The notes under the pieces are model-generated. The model did not search any database, had not been told where the DNA came from, and saw nothing but the letters and a program-made list of their open reading frames with translations. From contig NZ_LQXA01000061.1 of the NCBI RefSeq assembly GCF_001618005.1, forward strand, positions 116,284-180,283: 64,000 nt of DNA, in the 5' to 3' direction. Shown in pieces: positions 42,536 through 51,221 of this stretch (positions within the stretch are counted from its first letter, which is position 1; every line of letters begins with the position of its first letter). A program made the position numbers and the translations under genes. Source of the stretch: Clavibacter tessellarius. Its GTDB lineage: Bacteria; Actinomycetota; Actinomycetes; Actinomycetales; Microbacteriaceae.

Positions 42536-42655
42536 CCCACGGCCGGCGACCAGAGCGGGGTCGTGCGCCGGGTCGCGGATCCGGCATGCTGGGCAGGCGC
42601 GCGAGCTGGCACGACCGGTCGCACGCGTCCTCGTCCCCCCACCCCGGAGACCGCC

Positions 42656-43354
42656 ATGAGCGCAGCCGCATCCCGCCCGAACGACCATCCCGCCGACGCG
42701 GGCGGCGTGGGGGAGGTGGCTCCGGACGAGAGCCTCATCACCGTCCCGGACACCGTCGCCGGGATCCCGCACTCCGTGATCGAGGACGTGCTCGGGATCC
42801 TCACCGGCACGTTCGTCGCGTCGTTCGGGCTGTTCCTGCTGCGCGACAGCGGTGCCGTCACGGGCGGCACCGCCGGGCTCGCGCTGCTGCTGAGCTACAC
42901 GGGCGTGCTGCCGTTCGGCGTGCTGTTCTTCGTCGTGAACGCGCCGTTCTTCGCGCTCGCCGTGTGGAAGAAGGGCTGGCGGTTCACGATCCGCACGGTG
43001 ATCTCGGTCGGTCTCGTGTCGCTGTTCTCGTCGCTCCACCCGGCGATGGTGACGAGCCTCGACCTGCAGCCCGTCTACGGCGTGCTCGCGGGGAACCTGC
43101 TCGTGGGGATCGGGCTGCTGGTGGTGTTCCGCCACGGATCCAGCCTCGGCGGGTTCAACATCGTGGCGCTCGTGGTGCAGGAGCGGCTCGGCTTCCGGGC
43201 CGGGTACGCGCAGATGATCCTCGACGTCATCGTGATCCTGCTGGGCCTCACGGTCGTGGAGCTCGAGAGCGTGGTCTGGTCGGCGGTCGGCGCGGTGCTG
43301 CTCAACCTCGTGCTCGCGCTCAACCACCGGCCGGGGCGCTACACCGGGGTCTGA
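42656..43354 (+). CDS. YitT family membrane protein
   Basis: 232 residues. A disordered 40-residue leader precedes five to six membrane helices (VLGILTGTFVASFGLFLL; GGTAGLALLLSYTGVLPFGVLFFVVNAPFFALAVW; TVISVGLVSLFS; LVGIGLLVVF; MILDVIVILLGL). The DUF161/YitT signature GAVTGGTAGLALLL is present. The extracellular C-terminal domain of Bacillus YitT is absent. ATG 42656 was chosen as start; upstream in-frame codons lack a ribosome-binding site. Function is unknown. Confidence 0.85.
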   Translation: MSAAASRPNDHPADAGGVGEVAPDESLITVPDTVAGIPHSVIEDVLGILTGTFVASFGLFLLRDSGAVTGGTAGLALLLSYTGVLPFGVLFFVVNAPFFALAVWKKGWRFTIRTVISVGLVSLFSSLHPAMVTSLDLQPVYGVLAGNLLVGIGLLVVFRHGSSLGGFNIVALVVQERLGFRAGYAQMILDVIVILLGLTVVELESVVWSAVGAVLLNLVLALNHRPGRYTGV

Positions 43355-43360
43355 GCGGGA

Positions 43361-43870
43361 TCAGCCGGCGGGCGGGGCCGCGTCCGGACGCGCGTGCGCG
43401 TCGTGCGCGTCGTCCGCGTCGTCCGCGTCGTCCGCGGGGTGGCGCAGGTAGCCGCGGCGGCGCAGGCCGACCTCGAGCGGCAGCGTCGCGAGGGGCGGAA
43501 TCGCCGCGACGCCCGCGAGGAGCGCGGCCTTCCAGCCCCAGCGGAGCCGGATCGCGGCCACGGCCGTGACGATGACGTAGAGCACGAACGCGGCGCCGTG
43601 CAGGCGGCCGAACACGAAGACGCCGAGCTCGGTGGTCTCCGTGACGTACTTGAGGAACATGCCCACGAGCAGGCCCGTCCAGGTCACGGCCTCCACGATC
43701 GCGACCACGGCGAAGAGGCGGCCGAGGCGCGACGGCCGGTCGGAGCGGTCGCGCGTGCCGCGGAGGAGGCGGGCGACGGCGCCGGATCCGGCGGGGGAGG
43801 ACGCGGACCCCGGACGCCCGTCGGCGTCGGCGTCGGGGCGGGCGGCGTCGGCGTGCGGAGTGTGCGTCAT
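43361..43870 (-). CDS. DUF3817 membrane protein
   Basis: 169 residues. The DUF3817 core spans about 50-130: LFAVVAIVEAVTWTGLLVGMFLKYV, a second helix in RLHGAAFVLYVIVTAVAAIRL, and AALLAGVAAIPPLATLPLEVGL. The C-terminal tail holds the acidic repeat DDADDADDAHDAHAR encoded by a 9-bp tandem repeat. The related domain also occurs in integral membrane proteins linked to glucose or pseudouridine transport families; function is unknown. Its stop is 6 bp from that of the convergent YitT gene. Confidence 0.85.
   Translation of the reverse strand: MTHTPHADAARPDADADGRPGSASSPAGSGAVARLLRGTRDRSDRPSRLGRLFAVVAIVEAVTWTGLLVGMFLKYVTETTELGVFVFGRLHGAAFVLYVIVTAVAAIRLRWGWKAALLAGVAAIPPLATLPLEVGLRRRGYLRHPADDADDADDAHDAHARPDAAPPAG
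43397..43432. repeat. Four copies of a 9-bp repeat in the DUF3817 gene
   Basis: Units CGCGTCGTG, then three CGCGTCGTC, in frame, encoding Asp-Asp/His-Ala steps in the protein tail. Confidence 0.9.
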
Positions 43871-44064
43871 GGGGCCTTCCGGGGCGGGGCGGCGGATCCG
43901 GTGCGGATCCCCTCGGAGCGGAGCGGGTCGTCACCAGGGTACGGATGCCCTCCGGGCGGATGCTGGGGACGCCGTCCGCCCGCGCGCCGCGACCCGTGGC
44001 GGATGGCAGGATCGAGGAGCCGGATCAGCCGGCTACCGTCACCCGCCCGAGCCCCGGAGGCCCC

Positions 44065-44484
44065 ATGCCCGACCGCGCCCCGCACGTCGTGTTCGTCTGC
44101 GCCCGCAACGGCGGCAAGTCCCAGCTCGCCGCGGCGCTCATGCGGCACGACGGCGACGGCGCGGTGCATGTGTCGTCCGCCGGCACGGATCCCGGGACCG
44201 ACCTCAACGCGCTCGCCGTGGAGTCGCTCGCCGAGCTCGGCATCGACGTGGGCGACGAGCGCCCCAAGCCGCTCACGGACGACATGGTGCGCGCGGCCGA
44301 CCTCGTGGTCGTGCTCGGCGCCGAGGCGCACGTGGACGGCGACCGGGGGGTCGCGGTGGAGACGTGGATCACGGACGAGCCGTCCGAGCGCGGCATCGAC
44401 GGGATGGAGCGGATGCGGCTCGTGCGCGACGACATCCGCGCGCGCGTCACGGAGCTCCGCGGCCGGCTGGGCGGCGCGGCCTAG
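44065..44484 (+). CDS. Arsenate reductase / low-MW phosphatase-like protein
   Basis: 139 residues from ATG 44065 with GGAGG 5 nt upstream. The P-loop reads VCARNGGKSQLAAAL, close to the CxxNGGKSQ loop of actinobacterial arsenate-mycothiol transferases (ArsC1/ArsC2). The family couples arsenate to mycothiol, or dephosphorylates proteins. A downstream AADLVVVLGAEA replaces the usual DPAD-type motif region. No arsenite pump or ArsR is adjacent, which leaves arsenic resistance unproven. It is convergent with the TetR gene, 4 bp apart. Confidence 0.8.
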   Translation: MPDRAPHVVFVCARNGGKSQLAAALMRHDGDGAVHVSSAGTDPGTDLNALAVESLAELGIDVGDERPKPLTDDMVRAADLVVVLGAEAHVDGDRGVAVETWITDEPSERGIDGMERMRLVRDDIRARVTELRGRLGGAA

Positions 44485-44488
44485 GGGC

Positions 44489-45190
44489 TCAGCGCGTCGG
44501 GGCCCGGCCGCGGTCGTCGTCGGCGCGCCCCGACGGGCGCTCGGCCCGGTCGGCCCGGTCCGCCCGGTCGGCACGGTCCGCCCGGTCCGCCCGCGGCCGC
44601 GCGACGAGCGCGTCGACGTGCCGCTCCAGCAGGCGGAGCGCGCGGGCGTGCTGTGCGGGATCCGGCTCGTGCACGAGGAGCTGGAGCGCGAGCCCCGCGA
44701 CGAGCGCCTGCAGGTGGTCGGCCTCGTCGTCCGGATCCGCGTCCGGCCGCAGCAGGCCGGCGGCCCGCAGCTGCGCGAGCTGGGTGAGGCAGGTCTCGCG
44801 CGCGGCGGCGTGGGCGGCCCGGCGCACCTCGCGGAGCCGGGGGTGCGATGCCGCGTCGGCGTGCAGCGCGGCTGTGACCTCGGCCTCCGCGCGGCGCTCG
44901 TCGTCGAGCGGGAGCCGCTCGGCGAGGACCTGGACCGTGCGGCGGCGGACGTCCGGCTCGGTGCGGCGGCGCGCGGTGCGGGCGGCGACCCGGCGGCCGA
45001 CGAGCGCGGTCGCGTGCGCCATCAGCTCGATCCGCGTGGGGAACGAGTGCCGCAGGGACCCGGTGCTGAGGCCCGCCTCGGCGGCGACCGTGCGCACGGA
45101 GACGCCGCTCGCGCCGTGCCGGCGGATGACGCGCCAGACGGCCTCGGCGAGCTCGTCCTCGCGACGCGCGCGGTCGATCAGGCGGGGCAT
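44489..45190 (-). CDS. TetR family transcriptional regulator
   Basis: 233 residues. The DNA-binding helix-turn-helix spans residues 10-55 (LAEAVWRVIRRHGASGVSVRTVAAEAGLSTGSLRHSFPTR), followed by an all-helical ligand domain. The C-terminal tail contains RAD repeats (RADRADRADRADRAER) from a 9-bp tandem repeat. TACCGT ends 6 nt before ATG 45190. It is divergent from the carboxylesterase gene, with promoters about 50 bp apart, so it may control that enzyme. Confidence 0.88.
   Translation of the reverse strand: MPRLIDRARREDELAEAVWRVIRRHGASGVSVRTVAAEAGLSTGSLRHSFPTRIELMAHATALVGRRVAARTARRRTEPDVRRRTVQVLAERLPLDDERRAEAEVTAALHADAASHPRLREVRRAAHAAARETCLTQLAQLRAAGLLRPDADPDDEADHLQALVAGLALQLLVHEPDPAQHARALRLLERHVDALVARPRADRADRADRADRADRAERPSGRADDDRGRAPTR
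44542..44595. repeat. Six imperfect 9-bp repeats in the TetR gene
   Basis: Units of CGGCCCGGT or CCGCCCGGT in frame, encoding (Arg-Ala-Asp)n in the tail. Confidence 0.9.
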
Positions 45191-45196
45191 GGCGTC

Positions 45197-45202
45197 ACGG
45201 TA
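45197..45202 (-). promoter_or_regulatory. -10 element of the TetR gene (leaderless type)
   Basis: On the minus strand TACCGT ends 6 nt before ATG 45190. Confidence 0.5.
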
Positions 45203-45254
45203 GCACCGGCATCCCGGCTGTCCGCGGGCGGCCCGGCGAACGCGCCGCGAACGG

Positions 45255-45260
45255 TAGCGT
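45255..45260 (+). promoter_or_regulatory. -10 element of the carboxylesterase gene (leaderless type)
   Basis: TAGCGT ends 7 nt before ATG 45268. Confidence 0.5.
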
Positions 45261-45267
45261 CGACCGG

Positions 45268-46584
45268 ATGCGCCCCTTCACGCCGCCCTGCGGCCCCGTG
45301 GTCGGCTGGGCCGACGGCGAGGTCGCGCGGGCCACCGGAATCCCGTACGCCACCGCCGACCGGTTCTCCCCGCCCGTCGCGCACCCCGACTGGAGCACGC
45401 CGCTCGAGGCGACGGAGTGGTCCCCGGCCTGCCCGCAGGTGCCCATGGCGGAGCTCGACGCCGTGCTCGGCGACTTCGCCGGCCTCCGGGTGGACGAGGA
45501 CTGCCTCCGCGTCTCCGTCACGACGCCGCGCGACGCCTCGCCGGACGCGGGGCTGCCCGTGATGGTCTGGATCCACGGCGGCTCGTACGTCGCGGGCGCG
45601 GGCGACGTCCCGATCATGGATCCGGCGCCCCTCGTCGCGGAGCAGCGCGTGGTCGTCGTCACCGTCACCTACCGGCTGGGGCTCCTCGGCTACCTCGGCG
45701 ACGGCGCGGGCCGCCCCGCGAACCTCGGGCTGCTCGACCAGCTGGAGGCGTTCCGCTGGGTCGCTCGCAACATCCGCGCCTTCGGCGGCGACCCCGACCG
45801 CGTGACGGCCTTCGGGCAGTCGGCGGGAGGCGACGCGGTCGCGCACCTGATGGCGCTGCCGGAGGCCGCAGGGCTCTTCCGCCGCGCGATCGTGCAGAGC
45901 GCACCCCTCGGCATCTCCCGCGGCCGGCGGCGGATGAACGCGGCCATGGCGCGCGCTTCCCGCGGACTCACGGCGGACATGCCCGTCGAGGACGTGGTCG
46001 CGCGGCAGCCCGCCGTCGAGCGCGTCGCCGCGCCGTACGGCCTCATCGGCGCGATGCCCTTCGGCACCCAGTACGGCCACGCGCCGCTGCCGCGCGAGTC
46101 GGACCTCGACGCGGCCTGGGACCGCGCGGCGCCCCGCGTCGACGTGCTCATCGGCCACACGGCGGAGGAGGCGCGGCTGTTCCTGCCCGACGTCCCGTGG
46201 CTCGCGCGCCTCACCCGCGTGCCCGTGGTGGGCCCGCTCGTGCGGCGGGCGGCGGTCGCGGGCGTCACGGGCATCATCTACGGCGTCCCTGGCCTCCGCT
46301 TCGCCCGCCGGCACGCGCGCGCGGGCGGCACGGCGCACTGCTACGTGATCCGCTGGTCGGCCCCCGGCAGCCCGCTCGGCGCCGCGCACACTGTCGACCT
46401 GCCGCTCCTGTTCGGCGACGAGGAGGCGTGGCGCGGCGCGGGGCTACTGGCGGGCGCGCCGTGGGAGGGCGTCCAGCGCGACGCCCGCCGGGTGCGGCAG
46501 GTGTGGGGCGACTTCGCGCGCGGGCGGATCCCGACCCGACAGCTCATCCCGGGCGTGCTGGAGCTGCGGCGCGTCGACGGCTGA
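45268..46584 (+). CDS. Type-B carboxylesterase family protein
   Basis: 438 residues. Oxyanion-hole motif MVWIHGGSYVAG, EDCLRVSV before it, and the nucleophile Ser in FGQSAGGDAVAHLMAL. A further Glu/His pair is plausible in GHTAEEARLF and the C-terminal GAAHTVDLPLLFG. It hydrolyses carboxylic esters; no signal peptide is visible, so it is cytosolic. Typical members are about 500 residues, so it is compact. It is divergent from the TetR gene, the likely regulator. Confidence 0.9.
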   Translation: MRPFTPPCGPVVGWADGEVARATGIPYATADRFSPPVAHPDWSTPLEATEWSPACPQVPMAELDAVLGDFAGLRVDEDCLRVSVTTPRDASPDAGLPVMVWIHGGSYVAGAGDVPIMDPAPLVAEQRVVVVTVTYRLGLLGYLGDGAGRPANLGLLDQLEAFRWVARNIRAFGGDPDRVTAFGQSAGGDAVAHLMALPEAAGLFRRAIVQSAPLGISRGRRRMNAAMARASRGLTADMPVEDVVARQPAVERVAAPYGLIGAMPFGTQYGHAPLPRESDLDAAWDRAAPRVDVLIGHTAEEARLFLPDVPWLARLTRVPVVGPLVRRAAVAGVTGIIYGVPGLRFARRHARAGGTAHCYVIRWSAPGSPLGAAHTVDLPLLFGDEEAWRGAGLLAGAPWEGVQRDARRVRQVWGDFARGRIPTRQLIPGVLELRRVDG

Positions 46585-46591
46585 CGCGGGG

Positions 46592-46620
46592 TCCCCTGCG
46601 TGCGCCGGGCTCCCAGGGGA
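46592..46620. terminator. Possible bidirectional terminator
   Basis: A TCCCCTG/CAGGGGA stem (46592-46598 with 46614-46620) lies between the convergent esterase and hydrolase genes. The 7-bp stem and long loop make this weak. Confidence 0.4.
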
Positions 46621-46624
46621 GGCG

Positions 46625-47485
46625 TCAGAGCAGGGCGGAGACGGCCGCGGCGACGACGTCCGGATCCGTCACCGGCACCATGTGCTCGGACCGCGGCGCC
46701 GGGATCCACGCGCCGTCCGCCGCGGCTGCCGCCGACGCCCGGTGCGCGCCGACGAGGTCGGCGCGTTGCCGCCGCGTGAGCGCGCCGGACGCCGTGCCGG
46801 AGATCACGCGGACGGGCACTCCGGGGAGCGTCGACGACGCCCCGGGGTGCGCGGCGAGCGCCGCGAGGCCCGGCAGGAGGTGTCGCTGCTCGGCCGAGGT
46901 GGCGCGCGCGGCCGTGACCGAGCCGGCCGCGGCGACGGCGGCCGCGAGGAGGGGCGCGGGCAGGCCCGCGAGTGCGATCCGGTGCAGCGGCGCCAGCAGG
47001 CCGAGGCGCGCGAGCGGCACGAGCATCGCCGCCTGCGCTGCGAATCCCGCACGCGCGAGGGGTCCCGTGTAGGAGCGGGCGCGCTCGTCGCTGGGGTCCA
47101 CGAGCACCACGCCCGCGGTCGCGATGCCGCGCGCGATCCGCCGCGCCGCCGCCACGCGCACGACCGGCCCGCCCCAGCTGTGACCGACGAGCACGAGGCG
47201 GCGGTGCGGGAACGCGGCGATGACCGCCTCCAGGTCGTCGGCCAGGCGGTCGAGGTCGCGCGGCGCGGGATCCGGGTCGCTGGATCCGAGGCCCGCCCGG
47301 TCGTAGGCGACGACGCGGTGGGTGCGGGCGAGGATCCCGTTCACGAGGCCCCAGGTGAGGCCGCTGCCGCCGAGGCCCGCCTCCAGGACCACGAGGTCGT
47401 CGCCGGTGCCGTCGACCATCGCGCGGAGGCGGCGGCCGTCCGGAGTCGTGACCGTGGCCTCGCGCCCGAGGGAGCCGGTGGTCAC
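46625..47485 (-). CDS. Alpha/beta hydrolase
   Basis: 286 residues from GTG 47485. The strand-loop LVVLEAGLGGSGLTW gives the oxyanion hole, and the nucleophile is Ser in LVGHSWGGPVVR. The acid is likely Asp in the VLVDPSD region, and the terminal His is in PRSEHMVPVTDP. The substrate is not deducible. The start codon overlaps the stop of the GNAT gene (GTGA), so the two are translationally coupled. Confidence 0.88.
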   Translation of the reverse strand: MTTGSLGREATVTTPDGRRLRAMVDGTGDDLVVLEAGLGGSGLTWGLVNGILARTHRVVAYDRAGLGSSDPDPAPRDLDRLADDLEAVIAAFPHRRLVLVGHSWGGPVVRVAAARRIARGIATAGVVLVDPSDERARSYTGPLARAGFAAQAAMLVPLARLGLLAPLHRIALAGLPAPLLAAAVAAAGSVTAARATSAEQRHLLPGLAALAAHPGASSTLPGVPVRVISGTASGALTRRQRADLVGAHRASAAAAADGAWIPAPRSEHMVPVTDPDVVAAAVSALL

Positions 47486-48048
47486 GCGAGCACGGGCCAC
47501 GGCTGCGGCGTCCGGTCGTCTGTCGCGAGGAGCCCCGCCAGCCAGTCGTCCTCCCGGCCCTCGCGACCCATCGCACCGAGGCGGACGACCCCCTCGAAGC
47601 GGAAGCCGAGCGCGCGGACGACCGCGGCGGATCCGGTGTTCCCGGCATAGGCGCGCCAGCCGATGCGCACGAGCCCGAGACCGGCGGACGCGTCGAACCC
47701 GTGCTCGACGACCGAGGCCGCGGCCTCGCGCATGATCCCGTGACCACGTGCTCCCGGCGCCAGCCAGTACCCGATCTCGGCCCCGCCGTCCGCGATCGCG
47801 TGCAGTCCCACGGTGCCGACGAGCGCGTCGCCGTCGAGCACGGCCCAGGTGAGGCGCTCGCCCGAGGCCCAGCCGGCGGGGCAGAACGCGGAGACGAAGG
47901 AGAGCGCGTCGTCGCGCGTGTACGGGACGGGCACGGGCACGTAGCGCTGGATCGCCGGGTCCTGGCACGCGGCCGTGATCGCATCGACGTCGTGGAGCGC
48001 GGGCGGCCGGAGCGTCAGGCGCGGGGTGCGGAGGGTGACGGCGTCCAT
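47482..48048 (-). CDS. GNAT family N-acetyltransferase
   Basis: 188 residues of the RimJ/RimL-like GNAT type: TPRLTLRPPALHDVDAI at the start, an acetyl-CoA loop in GYWLAPGARGHGIMREAAAS, and AGNTGSAAVVRALGFRFEG. It would acetylate an amine such as a protein N-terminus or small molecule. TAGCGT ends 6 nt before ATG 48048, so it heads a leaderless two-gene operon with the hydrolase. Confidence 0.88.
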   Translation of the reverse strand: MDAVTLRTPRLTLRPPALHDVDAITAACQDPAIQRYVPVPVPYTRDDALSFVSAFCPAGWASGERLTWAVLDGDALVGTVGLHAIADGGAEIGYWLAPGARGHGIMREAAASVVEHGFDASAGLGLVRIGWRAYAGNTGSAAVVRALGFRFEGVVRLGAMGREGREDDWLAGLLATDDRTPQPWPVLA

Positions 48049-48054
48049 CGCGCC

Positions 48055-48060
48055 ACGCTA
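48055..48060 (-). promoter_or_regulatory. -10 element of the GNAT-hydrolase operon (leaderless type)
   Basis: On the minus strand TAGCGT ends 6 nt before ATG 48048. Confidence 0.5.
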
Positions 48061-48194
48061 GCGGAGGGCGTGATGACGGACCGTCGCGGCGGCAGCGCGC
48101 ACGCAGGGCGTGCGCTGACGCGGGTGGCGGGTCCTGCGTCATCATCTCCCTCGACGGCGCTCGGCCGTCGGGCGACGAAGGGAACGCGGTCGGG

Positions 48195-48389
48195 ATGACG
48201 ACGCGACACCGGATCCTGTTCACCACGACCCTCGTGATCGCCGCGGGGCTGGAGATCGCGGGGGTGATCCTGCTCGCGACCTCGGGCTTCGAGGACGTCC
48301 GCGGTCGGGGCCTGTGCTTCGCGGCCACGGGGATGGGGATGACCTACGTCCTCGTGCGCCTCGTCCAGCGCGGGCGGACGGACCGCTGA
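48195..48389 (+). CDS. 64-aa two-helix membrane protein
   Basis: Third codon positions are almost all G or C, supporting a real gene. Two hydrophobic segments are visible (LFTTTLVIAAGLEIAGVILLA and GLCFAATGMGMTYVLVRLV), separated by a charged loop, with a basic C-terminus. No family was recognised. It stands alone, convergent with the second DEAD-box helicase. Confidence 0.6.
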   Translation: MTTRHRILFTTTLVIAAGLEIAGVILLATSGFEDVRGRGLCFAATGMGMTYVLVRLVQRGRTDR

Positions 48390-48426
48390 GGGCGACGCGC
48401 GTCGGAGGGCGCGCCTGGCGCATGCA

Positions 48427-48463
48427 CGACGGCCCGCCCCCTGCAGCAGGGGACGGGCCGTCG
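48427..48463. terminator. Bidirectional terminator
   Basis: An 18-bp stem (48427-48444 with 48446-48463) with one mismatch lies between the convergent 64-aa gene and the DEAD-box helicase gene. Confidence 0.75.
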
Positions 48464-48479
48464 CACGTGCGGACGCGGA

Positions 48480-50240
48480 TCAGTCGCGGGGCTTGCGACC
48501 CCGGCGCTCGGGGGCCGCGCCGCGCTCGGCGGCACGGGGGCCGCCGCGGTCGGGCCGGATGTCGATCGGCCGGCCGTTGATGAGCGTGCTCGCGAGCTTG
48601 TCGAGGCGGTCCTGCGGCAGGCCGGCCGGCAGCTCGACGAGCGAGAAGTCCGGGCGGATGTCGATGTGGCCGAAGTCCTCGCGGCTGAAGCCGCCCTCGT
48701 TGGCGAGCGCGCCGACGATCTGGCGGGGCTCGACGCGGTGGCGGCGGCCGACGTCGATGCGGTACGTGGCCATGTTGCCGCTGCCGCGCGCGGGACGGGC
48801 CCGGCGCTCGCCGCGGTCGTCGCCGTCGCGGCCCGGGCGGTCGTCCCGGCGCTCGCGCTCGACGCGCGGGGGACGGAGGTCGTCGGCCGAGAGCAGGAGC
48901 GGCGTGTCGCCCTGCGCCACGATCGCGAGCGCGGCGGCCACGTCGGACTCGACGACGTCGTGGTGGTTCACGTAGTGGCCCACGATGTCGCGGAACGCGT
49001 CGAGGCGCTCGCGATCCTGGAGCGCGGCGGTGATCGCGTCGTCGAAGCGGGTGAGGCGCGTGACGTTCACGTCCTCCGCGCTCGGCATGCGCATCTCGGT
49101 GAGCGGCTGGCGCGTGGCCTTCTCGATGGCGGTGAGGAGGCGGCGCTCGCGCGGCGTGACGAAGCTGATCGCCGCGCCGCTGCGCCCGGCCCGGCCCGTG
49201 CGGCCGATGCGGTGCACGTACGACTCCGTGTCGATGGGGATGTCGTAGTTGACGACGTGGCTGATCCGGTCGACGTCGAGGCCGCGGGCCGCGACGTCGG
49301 TGGCCACGAGGATGTCGAGCTTGCCCGATTTCAGCTGCTCGACCGTGCGCTCGCGCTGCGCCTGCGCGACGTCGCCGGAGATGGCGGCGGCCGCGTATCC
49401 ACGGGCGCGGAGCTTCTCGGCGAGCGTCTCCGTCTCGTTCTTCGTGCGGACGAACACGATCATGCCCTCGAAGTTCTCGGTCTCGAGGATGCGGGTGAGC
49501 GCGTCGACCTTCTGCGGGTACGACACCATCAGGTAGCGCTGCGTGGTGTTCGCGGAGGTCGTGGTCTTGTTCTTGACCGTGATCTCCTCGGGGTCCTGCA
49601 GGTACTTGCCCGAGATGCGGCGGATCTGCGCGGGCATCGTGGCCGAGAACAGCGCGATCTGCTTCGACTTCGGGGTGTCCGCGAGGATGGTCTCCACGTC
49701 ATCCGCGAAGCCCATCTTGAGCATCTCGTCGGCCTCGTCGAGCACGAGGAACTTCAGCTGCGACAGGTCGAGGGTGCCCTTGTCGAGGTGGTCCATGATG
49801 CGGCCGGGGGTGCCGACGACCACGTGCACGCCGCGGCGGAGCGCCGACAGCTGCACGCCGTAGCCCTGGCCGCCGTAGACGGGGAGCACGTGCACGCCGC
49901 GCATGCCGGACGCGTAGCGCTCGAACGCCTCGCACACCTGGAGCGCGAGCTCGCGGGTGGGCGCGAGGACGAGGGCCTGCGGGGTCTTCTGCGAGACGTC
50001 GAGGTTGGAGAGGATCGGCAGCGCGAACGCGGCCGTCTTGCCGGTGCCGGTCTGCGCGACGCCCAGGACGTCGCGGCCGGAGAGGAGGGAGGGGATGGTG
50101 GCGGCCTGGATGGCCGAGGGGGTCTCGTAGCCGACGTCCTTGAGGGCCTTGAGAACGGGGTCGGACAGGCCGAGGTCGCTGAAGGTCGTGCGGGGGGCGG
50201 CGTCCGCGTCGGGGGTGGATGCGGTGTCGTCAGTGCTCAT
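48480..50240 (-). CDS. DEAD-box RNA helicase with DbpA-type RNA-binding domain
   Basis: 586 residues. Motifs: AQTGTGKT, PTRELA, GTPGRIMD, DEAD, SAT, RTKNETETLAEKL, ARGLDV and HRIGRTGRAG. After an Arg/Asp-rich linker (residues 450-490), residues 490-560 form a DbpA/CsdA RNA-binding domain (TYRIDVGRRHRVEPRQIVGALANEGGF ... VELPAGLPQDRLDKL). It is of the CsdA/DeaD type that helps ribosome assembly and mRNA unwinding in the cold. Confidence 0.93.
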   Translation of the reverse strand: MSTDDTASTPDADAAPRTTFSDLGLSDPVLKALKDVGYETPSAIQAATIPSLLSGRDVLGVAQTGTGKTAAFALPILSNLDVSQKTPQALVLAPTRELALQVCEAFERYASGMRGVHVLPVYGGQGYGVQLSALRRGVHVVVGTPGRIMDHLDKGTLDLSQLKFLVLDEADEMLKMGFADDVETILADTPKSKQIALFSATMPAQIRRISGKYLQDPEEITVKNKTTTSANTTQRYLMVSYPQKVDALTRILETENFEGMIVFVRTKNETETLAEKLRARGYAAAAISGDVAQAQRERTVEQLKSGKLDILVATDVAARGLDVDRISHVVNYDIPIDTESYVHRIGRTGRAGRSGAAISFVTPRERRLLTAIEKATRQPLTEMRMPSAEDVNVTRLTRFDDAITAALQDRERLDAFRDIVGHYVNHHDVVESDVAAALAIVAQGDTPLLLSADDLRPPRVERERRDDRPGRDGDDRGERRARPARGSGNMATYRIDVGRRHRVEPRQIVGALANEGGFSREDFGHIDIRPDFSLVELPAGLPQDRLDKLASTLINGRPIDIRPDRGGPRAAERGAAPERRGRKPRD

Positions 50241-50320
50241 GCCTCAACGGTAGGGGGTCCGGGGGTCGTCGCGCCCCACCCGGGCGGATCCGGGGACGCG
50301 CGGTCGGCGGGGAGGGCCGG

Positions 50321-51181
50321 TCAGCGGGGACGGCGCCCGACGTACGCGGTGCGGGTGCCGCGGAGGCGGAGGCCCGGGATGCGCGCCAGGGCGTGCGGCC
50401 CGTCCGCGTCGAGGAGGGCGTCGAGCGCCGCGACGTCCGCGGGGGCGAGGCGGTCGGCGGAGCGGTCGCGGACGCGCGTCAGCCACGCGCGGGCGGAGGG
50501 GAGCGTCGCGGCGGCGGCGATCGGATCCGCGGGGTCGGTGTCGATGCGGAAGATGCGGGTCTTGACGTCGACGAGCCCCGCGTCCCGGAGCCACGGGGCC
50601 CAGTCCGGGTGCGACGGGCCGCCCGTGCCGCCGTGCGTGACGGCGTCGTCCAGGCGGTCGACGAGGCCCGGGCCGCCGAGCCCGGGCCCGAGGTCGACGC
50701 CGTCCGGCAGGAAGCGCGGCGGGCCGTCCATCTCCACGACGGCGACGAGGCCGCCGGGCGCGAGGCCGTCGCGGATGCGGAGGAGGAGCCCCGCGGGATC
50801 CCGCACCTCGTGCAGCACGAGCGAGGCCCAGACGACGTCGGCGGGCGGGAGCGCGGGCCAGGCGTCGTCGAGGTCGGCGAGGACGGGCCGGATCCGGTCG
50901 GCGAGGCCGTCGACGACCGCGCGCTCGGCGACGCGCGCGAGCATGGCCTCGCTCGCGCCGACGGCGACCACCTCGGCCCGGTCGAAGCGCCGGGCGAGCG
51001 CGACGGACCCCGTGCCCGTCCCGGCACCGAGGTCGACGACGACGCGGCCGGCGGTGTCGCGGGCGAGGGAGCGGACCCACGTGGTCAGCTCGAGGAGGTG
51101 GCGGTGCAGGATGCGCGCGTCGAGGTCGAGCAGGGCGGCGAGCGACGGGTCGGCGGGGGCGTGCGCGTGGTGGTGGGGCAT
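50321..51181 (-). CDS. Class I SAM-dependent methyltransferase
   Basis: 286 residues. Motif I is VVDLGAGTGTGSVAL near residue 50, with VVAVGASEAML as motif post-I and VVWASLVLHEVRDPAGLL as the UbiE/YcgJ-like later motif. The start is His-rich (MPHHHAHAPADP). The substrate is unknown. It is divergent from an XRE-cupin regulator with about 47 bp between start codons, which suggests that regulator controls it. Confidence 0.87.
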   Translation of the reverse strand: MPHHHAHAPADPSLAALLDLDARILHRHLLELTTWVRSLARDTAGRVVVDLGAGTGTGSVALARRFDRAEVVAVGASEAMLARVAERAVVDGLADRIRPVLADLDDAWPALPPADVVWASLVLHEVRDPAGLLLRIRDGLAPGGLVAVVEMDGPPRFLPDGVDLGPGLGGPGLVDRLDDAVTHGGTGGPSHPDWAPWLRDAGLVDVKTRIFRIDTDPADPIAAAATLPSARAWLTRVRDRSADRLAPADVAALDALLDADGPHALARIPGLRLRGTRTAYVGRRPR

Positions 51182-51215
51182 GGACCCATGCTCGCGGGCT
51201 GGTGCTCGAAGCGCA

Positions 51216-51221
51216 TACGAT
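51216..51221 (+). promoter_or_regulatory. -10 element of the XRE-cupin gene (leaderless type)
   Basis: TACGAT ends 7 nt before ATG 51229, which favours this start over the upstream GTG at 51202. Confidence 0.45.

Noticed and set aside
44065..44484. Arsenic resistance operon
   Set aside because: No ArsR, arsenite pump or second ars gene is adjacent, so only the arsenate-reductase-like protein is reported.
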